A stretch of DNA of 64,000 nucleotides. It comes from Flavobacterium cerinum. GTDB taxonomy: Bacteria; Bacteroidota; Bacteroidia; Flavobacteriales; Flavobacteriaceae. A program made the translations under genes and the position numbers. The stretch is taken from contig NZ_SBII01000002.1 in assembly GCF_004028155.1 (NCBI RefSeq), positions 124,001-188,000 on the forward strand, given 5' to 3'. Shown in pieces: positions 38,631 through 48,539 of the stretch (position 1 is the first letter of the stretch; each line of letters opens with the position of its first letter). Below the pieces are notes generated by a model, which searched no databases, was not told the DNA's origin, and saw nothing but the letters and a program-made list of their open reading frames with translations.

Positions 38631-39050
38631 ATGTTACAGCCTAAAAGAACAAAATACCGTAAGGTACAGAAAGGTAAGATGAAGGGCGTGTCTCAAAGAG
38701 GCCACGAACTTTCTAATGGAATGTTTGGTATTAAATCTTTAGATTCATCTTTTATTACTTCCCGCCAAATTGAGGCTGCCCGTATCGCGGCAACTCGTTT
38801 TATGAAAAGGGAAGGTCAATTATGGATTAAAATTTTCCCGGATAAACCAATCACCAAAAAACCTCTAGAGGTACGTATGGGTAAAGGTAAAGGTGCAGTT
38901 GAATTTTGGGCTGCAGTAGTTAAACCCGGAAGAATTATGTTTGAAGTAGGAGGAGTACCTTTGTCAGTAGCTAAAGAGGCATTACGCCTGGCTGCTCAAA
39001 AGCTTCCTGTAAAAACTAAGTTTATTGTTGCCAGAGATTTCGAAGCATAA
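38631..39050 (+). CDS. rplP: 50S ribosomal protein L16
   Basis: A 139-residue L16, which helps place the acceptor arm of A-site t[21 protein letters not shown] at the start and [22 protein letters not shown] are diagnostic. Standard position and length; rpmC follows after 12 bases. Confidence 0.98.
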   Translation: MLQPKRTKYRKVQKGKMKGVSQRGHELSNGMFGIKSLDSSFITSRQIEAARIAATRFMKREGQLWIKIFPDKPITKKPLEVRMGKGKGAVEFWAAVVKPGRIMFEVGGVPLSVAKEALRLAAQKLPVKTKFIVARDFEA

Positions 39051-39062
39051 TCAAAATTTATT

Positions 39063-39254
39063 ATGAAACAATCAGAAATTAAAGATCTATCTGCAGCTGA
39101 GTTACAAGGTAAACTTGGTGAATTAAGAAAAACATATGCCGACCTAAAAACAGCTCATGCTATTTCTCCAATCGAGAATCCGTTACAGATTAGAACCCTA
39201 AGAAGGTCTATTGCGAGAGTAGCCACTGAGATAAGCAAAAGAGAGTTACAATAA
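39063..39254 (+). CDS. rpmC: 50S ribosomal protein L29
   Basis: A 63-residue, two-helix L29 near the tunnel exit beside L23. [18 protein letters not shown] at the start and the second helix with [15 protein letters not shown] are diagnostic. It is 14 bases before rpsQ. Confidence 0.97.
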   Translation: MKQSEIKDLSAAELQGKLGELRKTYADLKTAHAISPIENPLQIRTLRRSIARVATEISKRELQ

Positions 39255-39268
39255 TTGTAGTCTGCAAG

Positions 39269-39526
39269 ATGGAAAAAAGAAATTTAAGAAAAGAGCGAGT
39301 AGGTGTTGTTACAAGCAACAAAATGGAGAAATCCATAGTTGTATCTGAAACAAGAAGAGTAAAACACCCGTTATACGGTAAGTTCGTGTTGAAAACAAAG
39401 AAATATGTTGCACACGACGAAACAAACGACTGTAACATTGGAGATACAGTAAAGATCATGGAAACACGACCTTTAAGTAAGTCTAAATGTTGGAGATTAG
39501 TTGAAATCATTGAAAGAGCGAAGTAA
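39269..39526 (+). CDS. rpsQ: 30S ribosomal protein S17
   Basis: An 85-residue S17 of the OB fold, an early-binding 16S rRNA protein. [19 protein letters not shown] and [21 protein letters not shown] are diagnostic, as is the [14 protein letters not shown] end. It is 2 bases before rplN. Confidence 0.97.
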   Translation: MEKRNLRKERVGVVTSNKMEKSIVVSETRRVKHPLYGKFVLKTKKYVAHDETNDCNIGDTVKIMETRPLSKSKCWRLVEIIERAK

Positions 39527-39528
39527 TT

Positions 39529-39897
39529 ATGGTACAACAGGAATCAAGACTAAAAGTAGCAGACAACACAGGAGCAAAGGAAGTTTTAACTATCCGTGTT
39601 CTTGGAGGAACGAAAAGACGTTATGCCTCTGTTGGAGATAAAATTGTAGTTTCTATTAAAGATGCAACACCTAACGGTAACGTTAAAAAAGGTGCTGTTT
39701 CAACTGCAGTTGTTGTACGTACCAAAAAAGAAGTGAGAAGAGCCGACGGTTCATACATCAGATTTGACGATAACGCTTGCGTATTGTTAAACGCTGCTGG
39801 TGAAATGAGAGGAACTCGTGTTTTTGGTCCGGTAGCAAGAGAACTTCGTGAAAAACAATTCATGAAAATTGTATCATTAGCACCAGAAGTGCTTTAA
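39529..39897 (+). CDS. rplN: 50S ribosomal protein L14
   Basis: A 122-residue L14 at the subunit interface, the docking site for the silencing factor Rsf[19 protein letters not shown] and [16 protein letters not shown] are diagnostic; the C-terminal [20 protein letters not shown] is standard. Length is typical. Confidence 0.98.
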
Positions 39898-39907
39898 TTG
39901 TTATAAG

Positions 39908-40222
39908 ATGATAAAGCTAAAGATAAAATCAGGAGACACAGTAAGAGTAAATGCTGGAGACCATAAAGGTTCTGAAGGTAAAGTACTACGTGTTCTTCGC
40001 GAGAAAAACAAAGCGATAGTTGAGGGTGTTAACATGGTGTCTAAACACACTAAGCCAAGCGCTAAAAACCCTCAAGGAGGTATCGTGAAGAAAGAAGCTC
40101 CAATTCATATTTCAAACCTTGCTCTTGTAGACCTTAAAACTAAGGAAACTACTAAGACTGGTGTTAGAAAAGAAGGAGATAAGAACGTGAGATTTTCAAA
40201 AAAATCTAATCAAGTATTATAG
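39908..40222 (+). CDS. rplX: 50S ribosomal protein L24
   Basis: A 104-residue L24 with a KOW motif: [25 protein letters not shown]. It starts 50S assembly. [31 protein letters not shown] is characteristic. Its stop codon lies 2 bases before the ATG of rplE. Confidence 0.98.
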   Translation: MIKLKIKSGDTVRVNAGDHKGSEGKVLRVLREKNKAIVEGVNMVSKHTKPSAKNPQGGIVKKEAPIHISNLALVDLKTKETTKTGVRKEGDKNVRFSKKSNQVL

Positions 40223-40224
40223 TG

Positions 40225-40776
40225 ATGGCTTACATACCAAGATTAAAAGAAGAATATAAGAGTAGGGTTGTCCCTGCTCTTAGAGAAGAGTTCGGTTACA
40301 AAAACGTAATGATGGTTCCAAAACTTGAAAAAATCGTTTTAAGCCGTGGAGTTGGTGCAGCTGTATCGGATAAGAAATTAATCGATTATGCAGTTGATGA
40401 GTTAACAAAAATTACTGGCCAAAAAGCTGTATCTACCATTTCTAAGAAAGACGTTGCGTCTTTCAAACTTAGAAAAGGTATGCCAATTGGAGCTAAAGTA
40501 ACTTTACGTGGTGAAAGAATGTACGAATTCCTTGATAGGCTGGTTACATCTTCACTTCCACGTGTAAGAGATTTTGGTGGAATTAAGGCTACAGGTTTTG
40601 ACGGTAGAGGTAATTATAACCTAGGTGTTACTGAACAAATCATTTTCCCTGAAATTGATATTGATAAAGTTAACAAAATCTCAGGTTTAGATATTACATT
40701 TGTAACTTCTGCACAAACCGATAAAGAAGCGAAGTCATTATTAGCAGAATTAGGTTTACCTTTTAAAAAGAATTAA
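40225..40776 (+). CDS. rplE: 50S ribosomal protein L5
   Basis: A 183-residue L5, which binds 5S rRNA and contacts P-site tRNA. The ATG at 40225 is chosen over the GTG at 40222 that overlaps the rplX stop. [22 protein letters not shown] at the start and [20 protein letters not shown] with [13 protein letters not shown] are diagnostic. In enterobacteria the S8 repressor site lies at the start of this gene; here a hairpin sits instead before rpsH. Confidence 0.97.
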   Translation: MAYIPRLKEEYKSRVVPALREEFGYKNVMMVPKLEKIVLSRGVGAAVSDKKLIDYAVDELTKITGQKAVSTISKKDVASFKLRKGMPIGAKVTLRGERMYEFLDRLVTSSLPRVRDFGGIKATGFDGRGNYNLGVTEQIIFPEIDIDKVNKISGLDITFVTSAQTDKEAKSLLAELGLPFKKN

Positions 40777-40779
40777 GTT

Positions 40780-41049
40780 ATGGCTAAAGAATCAATGAAA
40801 GCCCGTGAGGTAAAAAGACAGGCTATGGTTGCTAAGTATGCTGATAAAAGAAAAGCTTTATTAGAGGCTGGAGATTATGAAGGCTTACAAAAATTACCAA
40901 AAAATGCTTCTCCTGTTCGTTTGCACAATCGTTGCAAGCTTACTGGAAGACCTAGAGGTTACATGCGCCAGTTTGGTATTTCACGTGTTACATTTCGTGA
41001 AATGGCAAACAATGGTTTGATCCCTGGAGTTAGAAAGGCAAGCTGGTAA
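40780..41049 (+). CDS. rpsN: 30S ribosomal protein S14, zinc-free form
   Basis: An 89-residue S14. [23 protein letters not shown] at the start and the C-terminal [23 protein letters not shown] are diagnostic. It is the longer type, lacking the paired CxxC zinc ribbon of the short form, so it needs no zinc. A 72-base gap with a hairpin follows before rpsH, where most gaps in this run are under 20. Confidence 0.97.
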   Translation: MAKESMKAREVKRQAMVAKYADKRKALLEAGDYEGLQKLPKNASPVRLHNRCKLTGRPRGYMRQFGISRVTFREMANNGLIPGVRKASW

Positions 41050-41067
41050 AAAAAAGAATTATAAATT

Positions 41068-41107
41068 GGTTTCAGGTTCGGCCTTAAACAGGCCGAAAAC
41101 CGTGACC
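41068..41107 (+). promoter_or_regulatory. RNA hairpin in the rpsN-rpsH gap, candidate ribosomal-protein binding site
   Basis: The inner stem TTCGGCC/GGCCGAA (41077-41083 with 41091-41097) has a 7-base loop. Two G-C pairs (41075-41076 with 41100-41101) extend it across a two-A bulge, and an outer GGT..CA/TGACC pairing (41068-41074 with 41103-41107) closes it. There is no T-run, so it is not a terminator. S8 regulates the spc operon elsewhere through an RNA site, so S8 binding is the leading guess. Confidence 0.5.
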
Positions 41108-41121
41108 GCAAATTAATAAAT

Positions 41122-41520
41122 ATGTATACAGATCCTATAGCAGATTTTTTAACAAGAGTTAGAAATGCAGTAAGAGCTAATCACAAAGTGGTTGAAATTC
41201 CTGCATCAAATCTTAAAAAAGAAATCACTAAGATTTTATTCGACCAAGGATATATTTTAAGTTACAAATTTGAGGACAACTCTGTACAGGGTACAATCAA
41301 AATAGCTCTTAAGTATGATAAGGATACTAAAGAGTCAGTAATTAAAGATATCCAGAGAATTAGTAAACCAGGTTTACGTAAATATGCGGGTGCTTCTAAC
41401 CTGCCAAGAATCCTTAACGGATTAGGCATTGCTATTGTTTCTACATCACAAGGTTTGATGACAGGAAAACAAGCAAAACAACTTAACGTTGGTGGTGAAG
41501 TAATCTGTTACGTATACTAA
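41122..41520 (+). CDS. rpsH: 30S ribosomal protein S8
   Basis: A 132-residue S8, a primary 16S rRNA binder of the central domain and the known translational repressor of the spc operon in E. coli. [21 protein letters not shown] at the start and [31 protein letters not shown] at the end are diagnostic. It directly follows the hairpin at 41068-41107, where an autoregulatory site would be plausible. Confidence 0.98.
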   Translation: MYTDPIADFLTRVRNAVRANHKVVEIPASNLKKEITKILFDQGYILSYKFEDNSVQGTIKIALKYDKDTKESVIKDIQRISKPGLRKYAGASNLPRILNGLGIAIVSTSQGLMTGKQAKQLNVGGEVICYVY

Positions 41521-41540
41521 CTAATAAAAAGACTTATACG

Positions 41541-42083
41541 ATGTCAAGAATAGGTAAAAATCCAATCGCAATACCTGCTGGGGTAACCGTAGAGGTTAAC
41601 GGTAATGTTGTTACGGTTAAAGGTAAAAAAGGTCAACTTACTCAAGACTTTACAGATGTTGCTGTAAAAGTTGAAGAAGGCCAGGTTTTAGTGGAAAGAT
41701 TTTCAGATCATAAAGATGAAAGATCTAAACACGGTTTGTACAGGTCACTTATCAATAACATGATTATTGGTGTGACTGAAGGCTTTACCAAAGATTTAGA
41801 ATTGGTAGGAGTAGGTTATAGAGCTTCAAATCAAGGACAAAAATTAGATATTGCTCTTGGTTTCTCTCACAACATCGTTTTAGAAGTTGTGTCTGAAGTT
41901 ACTGTTGAAACTGTATCAGAAAAAGGTAAAAACCCTATTATAAAATTAGCTTCGCACGATAAACAACTTTTAGGCCAGGTTGCAGCAAAGATTAGATCTT
42001 TCCGTAAGCCTGAACCATACAAAGGAAAAGGAGTTAAATTTGTAGGTGAAGTATTGAGAAGAAAAGCAGGTAAATCAGCTTAA
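41541..42083 (+). CDS. rplF: 50S ribosomal protein L6
   Basis: A 180-residue L6 with two similar domains near the factor-binding stalk. [19 protein letters not shown] at the start and [21 protein letters not shown] are diagnostic. The C-terminal [21 protein letters not shown] is standard. Confidence 0.98.
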   Translation: MSRIGKNPIAIPAGVTVEVNGNVVTVKGKKGQLTQDFTDVAVKVEEGQVLVERFSDHKDERSKHGLYRSLINNMIIGVTEGFTKDLELVGVGYRASNQGQKLDIALGFSHNIVLEVVSEVTVETVSEKGKNPIIKLASHDKQLLGQVAAKIRSFRKPEPYKGKGVKFVGEVLRRKAGKSA

Positions 42084-42094
42084 AAATTAAGACT

Positions 42095-42445
42095 ATGTCA
42101 TTAAACAAATCTGAAAGAAGACAAAGAATTAAGTTCAGAATCAGAAAGATTGTAAGCGGAACTGCTGCTCAGCCAAGACTTTCTGTTTTCAGGAGCAATA
42201 AAGAAATCTATGCGCAAGTCATAGATGATGTAAACGGTGTAACTTTAGCAGCTGCCTCTTCAAGAGACAACGGCGTTACAAAAGGAACTAACATAGAAAC
42301 TGCTGCGGCTGTTGGAAAACTTATCGCAGAGAAAGCTTTGAAAGCCGGTATTGATACTATCTCTTTTGATAGAGGTGGGTACCTTTACCACGGACGTGTT
42401 AAATCATTAGCTGAAGGCGCAAGAGAAGCCGGACTTAAATTCTAA
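42095..42445 (+). CDS. rplR: 50S ribosomal protein L18
   Basis: A 116-residue L18, which binds 5S rRNA with L5 and L25. [29 protein letters not shown] is diagnostic, as is the [24 protein letters not shown] end. It lies 8 bases before rpsE. Confidence 0.98.
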   Translation: MSLNKSERRQRIKFRIRKIVSGTAAQPRLSVFRSNKEIYAQVIDDVNGVTLAAASSRDNGVTKGTNIETAAAVGKLIAEKALKAGIDTISFDRGGYLYHGRVKSLAEGAREAGLKF

Positions 42446-42453
42446 GAAAAATT

Positions 42454-42978
42454 ATGTATCATAATTATAAAAACGTAGAACTTGTAAAACCAAGCGGTCT
42501 TGAACTTAAAGATCGTTTGGTAAGTGTAAATCGTGTTACTAAAGTTACAAAAGGTGGTAGAGCTTTCGGCTTTTCTGCAATTGTAGTTGTAGGCGACGAG
42601 AATGGTGTAGTAGGTCACGGTCTTGGTAAATCTAAAGATGTATCCGAAGCTATCGCTAAGGCAGTAGAAGATGCTAAGAAGAACTTGGTAAGAATACCAC
42701 TTTCCGGCCAGTCTGTACCTCACGAACAAAAAGGTAAATTTGGTGGTGCGAGAGTATTACTAATGCCAGCCTCTCACGGTACCGGAGTTATTGCCGGTGG
42801 TGCTGTTCGTTCAGTTCTTGAGTCTGTAGGTATACACGATGTATTATCTAAATCTCAGGGTTCATCAAACCCTCACAATGTTGTTAAAGCTACTTTTGAC
42901 GCTTTACTTCAAATGAGAAGCGCTGTGACTGTTGCGAAACAAAGAGGTGTTTCTTTAGAAAAAGTATTCAAAGGTTAA
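42454..42978 (+). CDS. rpsE: 30S ribosomal protein S5
   Basis: A 174-residue S5, involved in mRNA entry and translational accuracy. [20 protein letters not shown] and [20 protein letters not shown] are diagnostic, and the spectinomycin-loop and [15 protein letters not shown] segment ([17 protein letters not shown]) is present. Length is typical. Confidence 0.98.
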   Translation: MYHNYKNVELVKPSGLELKDRLVSVNRVTKVTKGGRAFGFSAIVVVGDENGVVGHGLGKSKDVSEAIAKAVEDAKKNLVRIPLSGQSVPHEQKGKFGGARVLLMPASHGTGVIAGGAVRSVLESVGIHDVLSKSQGSSNPHNVVKATFDALLQMRSAVTVAKQRGVSLEKVFKG

Positions 42979-42992
42979 TTCACAAGGAAATC

Positions 42993-43175
42993 ATGGCAAA
43001 AATTAAAGTAAAACAAGTAAAGAGCAAAATCAACTGTCCTCAAACACAAAAGAGAACACTTGAGTCTTTAGGTCTTCGAAAACTAGGACAAGTTGTTGAA
43101 CACGATGCAACTCCTGCTATCCTTGGAATGGTAAACAAAGTTAAACACTTAGTTTCTGTAGAAGAAACTAAATAA
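42993..43175 (+). CDS. rpmD: 50S ribosomal protein L30
   Basis: A 60-residue L30 of the small alpha/beta fold. IKVKQVKSKINCPQTQKRTLESLGLRK is diagnostic. It is 14 bases after rpsE and 12 before rplO. Some bacteria lack it; its presence here is normal for Bacteroidota. Confidence 0.97.
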   Translation: MAKIKVKQVKSKINCPQTQKRTLESLGLRKLGQVVEHDATPAILGMVNKVKHLVSVEETK

Positions 43176-43187
43176 CAAAATACACTC

Positions 43188-43640
43188 ATGGATTTAAGTA
43201 ACTTACAACCGGCTGAAGGGTCAGTTCACAACAAAAACAAAAGACTAGGTAGAGGAGAAGGTTCTGGCAAAGGCGGTACTGCTGCACGTGGCCACAAAGG
43301 AGCTAAATCTCGTTCTGGTTATTCTAAGAAAATTGGTTTTGAAGGTGGACAGATGCCACTACAAAGACGTGTACCTAAGTTTGGTTTTAAAAACATCAAT
43401 CGCAAGGAATATGAAGGTGTTAACCTTGACACGCTTCAGGCTCTTGTAGACAACGGAATTGTAACAGACACTGTAGATTTTACAGTATTTGTTGAAAACC
43501 GTCTGGCTACAAAAAATGAAATGGTAAAGATATTAGGAAGAGGAGAGCTTAAGGCAAAACTAAAAGTAACTGCTCACAAATTTACTGCAACTGCAAAAGC
43601 GGCTATTGAGGCTGCTGGCGGAGAAGCGGTAACTTTATAA
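43188..43640 (+). CDS. rplO: 50S ribosomal protein L15
   Basis: A 150-residue L15, a late 50S assembly protein with a long glycine/arginine-rich N-terminal extension into 23S rRNA: LGRGEGSGKGGTAARGHKGAKSR. GFEGGQMPLQRRVPKFGF is diagnostic. Standard position immediately before secY. Confidence 0.98.
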   Translation: MDLSNLQPAEGSVHNKNKRLGRGEGSGKGGTAARGHKGAKSRSGYSKKIGFEGGQMPLQRRVPKFGFKNINRKEYEGVNLDTLQALVDNGIVTDTVDFTVFVENRLATKNEMVKILGRGELKAKLKVTAHKFTATAKAAIEAAGGEAVTL

Positions 43641-43653
43641 TCTTTACAACCAT

Positions 43654-44997
43654 ATGAAAAAATTTTTCGAAGCGTTTGCCAATGTCTGGAAGATAGAAGA
43701 ACTAAAAAATAGAATTTTAGTAACTTTAGGTTTGTTGCTTGTGTACCGTTTTGGTGCACATGTAACCCTACCGGGTATTGATGCTACTCAATTGAACAAA
43801 TTATCAGATCAAACCCAAGAAGGTATTGGCTGGCTTATCGATGTATTTACAGGTGGTGCGTTCTCGCAAGCATCTGTATTTGCATTGGGTATCATGCCAT
43901 ATATTTCTGCTTCGATCGTAGTACAGTTAATGGGTATCGCGGTACCTTACCTGCAAAAACTACAAAAAGAAGGAGAAAGCGGCAGGAAAAAAATTAATCA
44001 GATCACCCGTTGGTTAACCATTGCTATTACGCTGGTACAAGGGCCTGGTTATATTTATAACCTGTACAGGACATTGCCGCAAGAGGCCTTTTTGTTAAGC
44101 TCTGATTCTTTTCCATTCCTATTCTCTTCTGTAGTAATATTAACAACAGGTACCATTTTCGCAATGTGGCTTGGTGAAAAAATTACAGATAAGGGTATTG
44201 GAAACGGTATATCTCTATTAATTTTAGTAGGTATTATCGCAAGGATGCCACAGGCTTTCATTCAGGAGTTTACTTCTGTAGTTACAGAAAACAATGGAGG
44301 TCCTTTAAAGCTGCTTCTTGAAATTGTAATATGGCTAGCTATTATTATTGCATGTATCTTATTGATCATGGCAGTAAGAAAAATACCGGTACAATATGCA
44401 AGACGTACTGCATCCGGCGATTTTGAACAGGACATGATGGGAGGAAACAGGCAATGGATACCGTTAAAGCTTAATGCTTCGGGGGTTATGCCTATAATCT
44501 TTGCCCAGGCTATTATGTTCATACCTGCAGCATTAGCAGGACTTTCAAAGTCTGACACAGCTCAAACTGTCACTTCGCAATTCCAGAATGTGTTCGGTTT
44601 AGCGTACAATGTAGTTTTTGCTTTATTAATTATAATTTTTACGTACTTTTACACCGCGATTACGGTGCCTACAAATAAAATGGCTGACGATCTTAAAAGG
44701 AGCGGAGGTTTTATACCAGGCGTAAGGCCAGGTGTAGAAACTGGAGACTATCTTGACAGAATTATGTCATTGATTACTTTCCCTGGCTCATTGTTCTTAG
44801 CATTAATTGCCGTGTTCCCGGCAGTAGTGGTGAGTTTTGGAGTTCAGTCACAGTGGGCGTTGTTTTATGGTGGTACATCACTGTTAATTATGGTTGGGGT
44901 TGCAATCGATACCATTCAGCAAATAAATTCATATCTGTTGAATAGGCATTATGACGGTTTGATGAAGAGTGGTAAGAATAGAAAAGCAGTAGCTTAA
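43654..44997 (+). CDS. secY: Preprotein translocase subunit SecY
   Basis: A 447-residue protein with ten predicted membrane helices, the channel of the Sec translocon. [15 protein letters not shown] in helix 2, [18 protein letters not shown] and [30 protein letters not shown] are diagnostic; the last lies before the helix 9 region. It exports signal-peptide proteins, including the lipoproteins and T9SS substrates of this window. Standard position between rplO and infA. Confidence 0.98.
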   Translation: MKKFFEAFANVWKIEELKNRILVTLGLLLVYRFGAHVTLPGIDATQLNKLSDQTQEGIGWLIDVFTGGAFSQASVFALGIMPYISASIVVQLMGIAVPYLQKLQKEGESGRKKINQITRWLTIAITLVQGPGYIYNLYRTLPQEAFLLSSDSFPFLFSSVVILTTGTIFAMWLGEKITDKGIGNGISLLILVGIIARMPQAFIQEFTSVVTENNGGPLKLLLEIVIWLAIIIACILLIMAVRKIPVQYARRTASGDFEQDMMGGNRQWIPLKLNASGVMPIIFAQAIMFIPAALAGLSKSDTAQTVTSQFQNVFGLAYNVVFALLIIIFTYFYTAITVPTNKMADDLKRSGGFIPGVRPGVETGDYLDRIMSLITFPGSLFLALIAVFPAVVVSFGVQSQWALFYGGTSLLIMVGVAIDTIQQINSYLLNRHYDGLMKSGKNRKAVA

Positions 44998-45005
44998 AAA
45001 TTTTT

Positions 45006-45221
45006 ATGGCAAAACAATCAGCAATAGAACAAGACGGATCAATCATCGAAGCATTATCAAATGCGATGTTCCGTGTTGAATTAGAAAACGGGCATATAGT
45101 AATTGCTCACATTTCAGGAAAGATGCGTATGCATTATATCAAATTATTACCTGGTGATAAAGTGAAACTGGAAATGAGCCCTTACGATTTGTCCAAAGCA
45201 AGAATTACTTATAGATACTAA
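45006..45221 (+). CDS. infA: Translation initiation factor IF-1
   Basis: A 71-residue OB-fold protein that binds the ribosomal A site at initiation. [29 protein letters not shown] and [26 protein letters not shown] are diagnostic. It starts 8 bases after secY. Confidence 0.98.
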   Translation: MAKQSAIEQDGSIIEALSNAMFRVELENGHIVIAHISGKMRMHYIKLLPGDKVKLEMSPYDLSKARITYRY

Positions 45222-45232
45222 AGCTATTAATA

Positions 45233-45349
45233 ATGAAAGTAAGAGCGTCAGTTAAGAAAAGAAGTGCCGAGTGCAAAATTGTACGTAGAAAAGGCAGATT
45301 ATATGTTATTAACAAAAAGAATCCTAGATTTAAACAAAGACAAGGATAA
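45233..45349 (+). CDS. rpmJ: 50S ribosomal protein L36, zinc-free form
   Basis: A 38-residue L36 read directly from the sequence between infA and rpsM: it begins [11 protein letters not shown] and ends NPRFKQRQG. Only one cysteine (position 14) remains of the zinc-ribbon set (usually three Cys and one His), so it is the non-zinc form. Very small, but its place and sequence are unmistakable. It is 2 bases before rpsM. Confidence 0.96.
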   Translation: MKVRASVKKRSAECKIVRRKGRLYVINKKNPRFKQRQG

Positions 45350-45351
45350 TT

Positions 45352-45726
45352 ATGGCAAGAATTGCAGGGGTAGACATACCTAAAAACAAAAGAGGAATCA
45401 TTGCTTTAACTTATATCTTCGGTATTGGTAGAAGCAGATCTAAAGAAATTTTAGAGAAAGCTCAGGTTAGCGAAGACAAAAAAGTTCAAGATTGGAATGA
45501 TGATGAGATCAGTGCTATTCGTGAGGCTGTATCTTACTTCAAAATTGAAGGTGAACTTCGTTCTGAAATCCAGTTAAACATCAAACGTTTAATGGATATC
45601 GGATGTTACAGAGGAATCCGTCACAGATCTGGTCTTCCGTTAAGAGGACAAAGAACTAAGAATAACTCGAGGACTAGAAAAGGTAAGAGAAAAACTGTTG
45701 CTAACAAGAAAAAAGCAACTAAATAA
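45352..45726 (+). CDS. rpsM: 30S ribosomal protein S13
   Basis: A 124-residue S13, which contacts P-site tRNA from the 30S head. [26 protein letters not shown] and the [21 protein letters not shown] segment are diagnostic; the lysine-rich C-terminal tail (about 15 residues) reaches the tRNA anticodon arm. It is 2 bases after rpmJ. Confidence 0.98.
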   Translation: MARIAGVDIPKNKRGIIALTYIFGIGRSRSKEILEKAQVSEDKKVQDWNDDEISAIREAVSYFKIEGELRSEIQLNIKRLMDIGCYRGIRHRSGLPLRGQRTKNNSRTRKGKRKTVANKKKATK

Positions 45727-45734
45727 TAAGTAGT

Positions 45735-46118
45735 ATGGCTAAAGCGAGTACAAAAAAACGTAAAGTTATTGTAGAATCTACAGGCGAGGCTCATATTAGC
45801 GCAACTTTTAATAACATCATCATTTCTTTGACAAACAAAAAAGGTGAAGTTATTTCTTGGTCATCTGCAGGTAAAATGGGCTTCAGAGGTTCTAAAAAGA
45901 ACACTCCGTATGCAGCTCAAATGGCAGCAGAAGATTGTAGCAAAGTTGCTATAGAAGCTGGTCTTAAGAAAGTAAAAGTTTACGTTAAAGGTCCTGGAAA
46001 TGGTAGAGAATCTGCTATCAGGTCCCTTCATAATGGAGGAATTGAAGTTACAGAGATTATCGATGTAACTCCACTACCGCACAACGGTTGCCGCCCTCCA
46101 AAAAGAAGAAGAGTTTAA
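45735..46118 (+). CDS. rpsK: 30S ribosomal protein S11
   Basis: A 127-residue S11, part of the 30S platform near the anti-Shine-Dalgarno region of 16S r[25 protein letters not shown] and [20 protein letters not shown] are diagnostic, and the [13 protein letters not shown] end is typical. A 92-base gap with a long hairpin separates it from rpsD. Confidence 0.98.
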   Translation: MAKASTKKRKVIVESTGEAHISATFNNIIISLTNKKGEVISWSSAGKMGFRGSKKNTPYAAQMAAEDCSKVAIEAGLKKVKVYVKGPGNGRESAIRSLHNGGIEVTEIIDVTPLPHNGCRPPKRRRV

Positions 46119-46142
46119 TTTTTTTATTTTATAGTATAACCC

Positions 46143-46196
46143 AAACAGGAGCAAGGATTATCGGAGGATATGACCTGAATTCATAATCCCCTGTTT
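46143..46196 (+). promoter_or_regulatory. Bulged long-range hairpin upstream of rpsD, candidate S4 leader RNA
   Basis: Two perfect 7-base-pair helices stack: AAACAGG/CCTGTTT (46143-46149 with 46190-46196) and GGATTAT/ATAATCC (46155-46161 with 46183-46189). A 5-base bulge AGCAA lies on one side only. The apex holds AGG/CCT (46165-46167 with 46174-46176). It fills the only other large gap in the operon and lies 14 bases before the rpsD start. S4 binds leaders to repress its own synthesis in other bacteria. There is no T-run, so it is not a terminator. Confidence 0.6.
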
Positions 46197-46210
46197 ATTA
46201 ATTTTTAGAA

Positions 46211-46816
46211 ATGGCAAGATATACTGGTCCAAAAACTAAGATCGCCCGTAAATTCGGCGAGGCGATATTCGGAGACGATAAAGCTTTCGAAAGAAGAAGT
46301 TACCCACCTGGACAACACGGACAGGCTAAAAAAAGAGGTAAAAAATCTGAATATGCTGTTCAGCTAATGGAAAAGCAGAAAGCTAAATATTCTTACGGAA
46401 TTCTTGAAAAACAATTCAGGAACCTGTTTGAAAAAGCTGCTGCATCAAAAGGTGTAACTGGTGAAATCCTTTTGCAACTTTGCGAAGCTAGACTTGACAA
46501 CGTGGTATACAGAATGGGAATTGCACCTTCAAGAAGAGCTGCAAGACAAATTGTATCACACAGACATATTACAGTAAACGGTGAAGTGGTAAACATTCCA
46601 TCTTACCACCTTAAACCGGGTGATAAAGTAGCTGTTCGTGAGAAATCTAAATCTCTTGAGGCAATAGAACGCTCTCTATCTAATTCTTCTCATGTATATG
46701 AGTGGATGACTTGGAACAACGATACTAAAGAAGGTACTTTTGTTTCAGTACCTGCCAGGCTTCAAATCCCGGAAAACATCAAAGAACAACTAATCGTTGA
46801 GTTGTATAACAAATAA
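46211..46816 (+). CDS. rpsD: 30S ribosomal protein S4
   Basis: A 201-residue S4, a primary 16S 5' domain binder. [21 protein letters not shown] at the start lacks the N-terminal zinc cysteines of some S4 proteins, so it is the zinc-free form. [38 protein letters not shown] is the S4 RNA-binding domain. S4 is the translational repressor of the alpha operon in E. coli, and the hairpin before this gene (46143-46196) is a likely control site. Confidence 0.98.
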   Translation: MARYTGPKTKIARKFGEAIFGDDKAFERRSYPPGQHGQAKKRGKKSEYAVQLMEKQKAKYSYGILEKQFRNLFEKAAASKGVTGEILLQLCEARLDNVVYRMGIAPSRRAARQIVSHRHITVNGEVVNIPSYHLKPGDKVAVREKSKSLEAIERSLSNSSHVYEWMTWNNDTKEGTFVSVPARLQIPENIKEQLIVELYNK

Positions 46817-46836
46817 TAATTGACATTAGTCGAAAT

Positions 46837-47829
46837 ATGGCAATATTTAATTTTCAAAAGCCCGATAAAGTTATCATGATCGATTCTACCGATTTCCAAG
46901 GTAAATTTGAATTTAGACCTTTGGAACCGGGATATGGACTGACTGTTGGTAACGCACTTAGAAGAGTTTTGCTTTCTTCACTGGAAGGTTATGCAATAAC
47001 TTCAGTTCGAATTGAAGGAGTTGACCATGAATTTTCTACAATACCGGGAGTAGTTGAAGATGTTACAGAGATAATCCTGAACTTAAAACAAGTTCGTTTC
47101 AAACGTCAGATTGAAGACATCGATAACGAATCTGTTTCTGTATCTTTTACAGGAAAAGACCAGCTTACTGCAGGTGATTTCCAGAAGTTCATTTCAGGAT
47201 TTCAGGTTTTAAACCCTGACTTCGTTCTTTTTAACATGGACAGCAAGATTAACATCAACCTTGAACTTACTATAGAGAAAGGTAGAGGTTATGTACCGGC
47301 AGAAGAAAACAAAAAGCAAAACGCAGCTATAGGAACTATTTTTACAGATTCAATTTTTACTCCGGTAAAGAATGTAAAATATGCAATAGAAAACTTTCGT
47401 GTTGAGCAAAAAACCGACTACGAAAAATTGGTTTTTGAAATTATAACCGATGGTTCTATTCATCCTAAAGAAGCGCTTACTGAGGCAGCAAAAACTCTGA
47501 TTCATCACTTTATGCTGTTCTCTGATGAAAGAATAACACTTGAGGCCGATGAAATAGCACAAACAGAATCGTATGACGAAGAGTCATTACATATGAGACA
47601 ATTGCTTAAAACTAAGCTTGTTGATATGGACCTTTCTGTAAGGGCATTAAATTGTTTAAAAGCGGCTGAAGTTGATACGTTAGGAGACTTGGTATCGTTC
47701 AATAAAAATGACTTAATGAAGTTCCGTAATTTTGGTAAGAAATCGTTGACTGAGCTTGACGAACTTGTTGCTTCTAAAAATTTACACTTCGGAATGGACT
47801 TAACGAAATATAAATTAGATAAAGAATAA
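46837..47829 (+). CDS. rpoA: RNA polymerase alpha subunit
   Basis: A 330-residue alpha subunit. The N-terminal assembly domain has [28 protein letters not shown] and the C-terminal domain has [22 protein letters not shown] with [16 protein letters not shown], the helix-hairpin-helix that contacts upstream DNA and activators. Length and position between rpsD and rplQ are standard. Confidence 0.98.
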   Translation: MAIFNFQKPDKVIMIDSTDFQGKFEFRPLEPGYGLTVGNALRRVLLSSLEGYAITSVRIEGVDHEFSTIPGVVEDVTEIILNLKQVRFKRQIEDIDNESVSVSFTGKDQLTAGDFQKFISGFQVLNPDFVLFNMDSKININLELTIEKGRGYVPAEENKKQNAAIGTIFTDSIFTPVKNVKYAIENFRVEQKTDYEKLVFEIITDGSIHPKEALTEAAKTLIHHFMLFSDERITLEADEIAQTESYDEESLHMRQLLKTKLVDMDLSVRALNCLKAAEVDTLGDLVSFNKNDLMKFRNFGKKSLTELDELVASKNLHFGMDLTKYKLDKE

Positions 47830-47862
47830 TTCTGAACCTTTTAGGTTTAAATTACAACAGCA

Positions 47863-48372
47863 ATGAGACACGGAAAAAAATTTAATCATTTAAGCAGGCA
47901 GCAAGGACACAGAAGGTCTATGCTAGCTAACATGGCCTGCTCACTTATAGAGCACAAGCGTATTAATACGACTGTTGCCAAAGCTAAAGCGCTTAAACAA
48001 TTTGTTGAGCCTCTAGTTACAAAGTCTAAAGAAGACACAACCCACAACAGACGTATCGTTTTTGCTTACCTTAGAAATAAGTATGCTGTTACTGAACTTT
48101 TCAGAGAAGTAGCTGCTAAAGTAGGTGATCGTCCAGGTGGATATACTCGTATCATTAAGCTTGGTAACCGTCTAGGTGACAACGCTGATATGGCTATGAT
48201 CGAACTTGTAGACTTTAACGAACTGTACAACGCTACTAAAAAAGAAGCGAAGAAAACAACTCGTAGAAGCCGTACTGCTAAAAAAGCTGATGCAGCTCCT
48301 GTTGCTGAAGCTCCAGCAGCTACTGAAGCTCCAGCTGTTGATACAGATGAGAACAAAGAAGCTACTGAATAA
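47863..48372 (+). CDS. rplQ: 50S ribosomal protein L17 with long Ala/Lys/Pro-rich C-terminal tail
   Basis: A 169-residue L17 at the rim of the tunnel exit. [31 protein letters not shown] and [33 protein letters not shown] form the standard core (about 1-118). The remaining 50 residues are low complexity: first basic ([16 protein letters not shown]), then Ala/Pro/Glu-rich and acidic. Such tails are common in Bacteroidota and probably unstructured. Last gene of the 28-gene run, followed by a strong terminator. Confidence 0.97.
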   Translation: MRHGKKFNHLSRQQGHRRSMLANMACSLIEHKRINTTVAKAKALKQFVEPLVTKSKEDTTHNRRIVFAYLRNKYAVTELFREVAAKVGDRPGGYTRIIKLGNRLGDNADMAMIELVDFNELYNATKKEAKKTTRRSRTAKKADAAPVAEAPAATEAPAVDTDENKEATE

Positions 48373-48400
48373 TCATGAAATTGATTCTTCAATAATAGTA

Positions 48401-48435
48401 AAAAGGATAAACTTTCGAGTTTATCCTTTTTTTTT
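48401..48435 (+). terminator. Terminator of the rplC-rplQ operon
   Basis: A perfect 13-base-pair stem (48401-48413 with 48418-48430) is closed by a stable TTCG tetraloop. The T-run overlaps the stem end and continues to 48435. Confidence 0.93.
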
Positions 48436-48478
48436 GCCCAACTTTATCACTTTCTGATAAACCAATTATATTGAATGC

Positions 48479-48509
48479 TTTAGAAAGACAAATTTTTGAA
48501 GTAAATTTG
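48479..48509 (+). promoter_or_regulatory. Promoter of carA
   Basis: TTTA (48479-48482), 19 bases, then TAAATTTG (48502-48509) matches TTTG, 19 bases, TAnnTTTG with one mismatch in the upstream box. The transcript leader would be about 25 bases. Confidence 0.6.
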
Positions 48510-48539
48510 CACGCGAGAAGAAAACAACAAACTACGTAA

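Noticed and set aside
46143..46196. Hairpin before rpsD as an intrinsic terminator
   Set aside because: There is no T-run after the stem, and rpsD and rpoA must be transcribed from the upstream promoter since none is visible in the gap. A regulatory RNA fits better.
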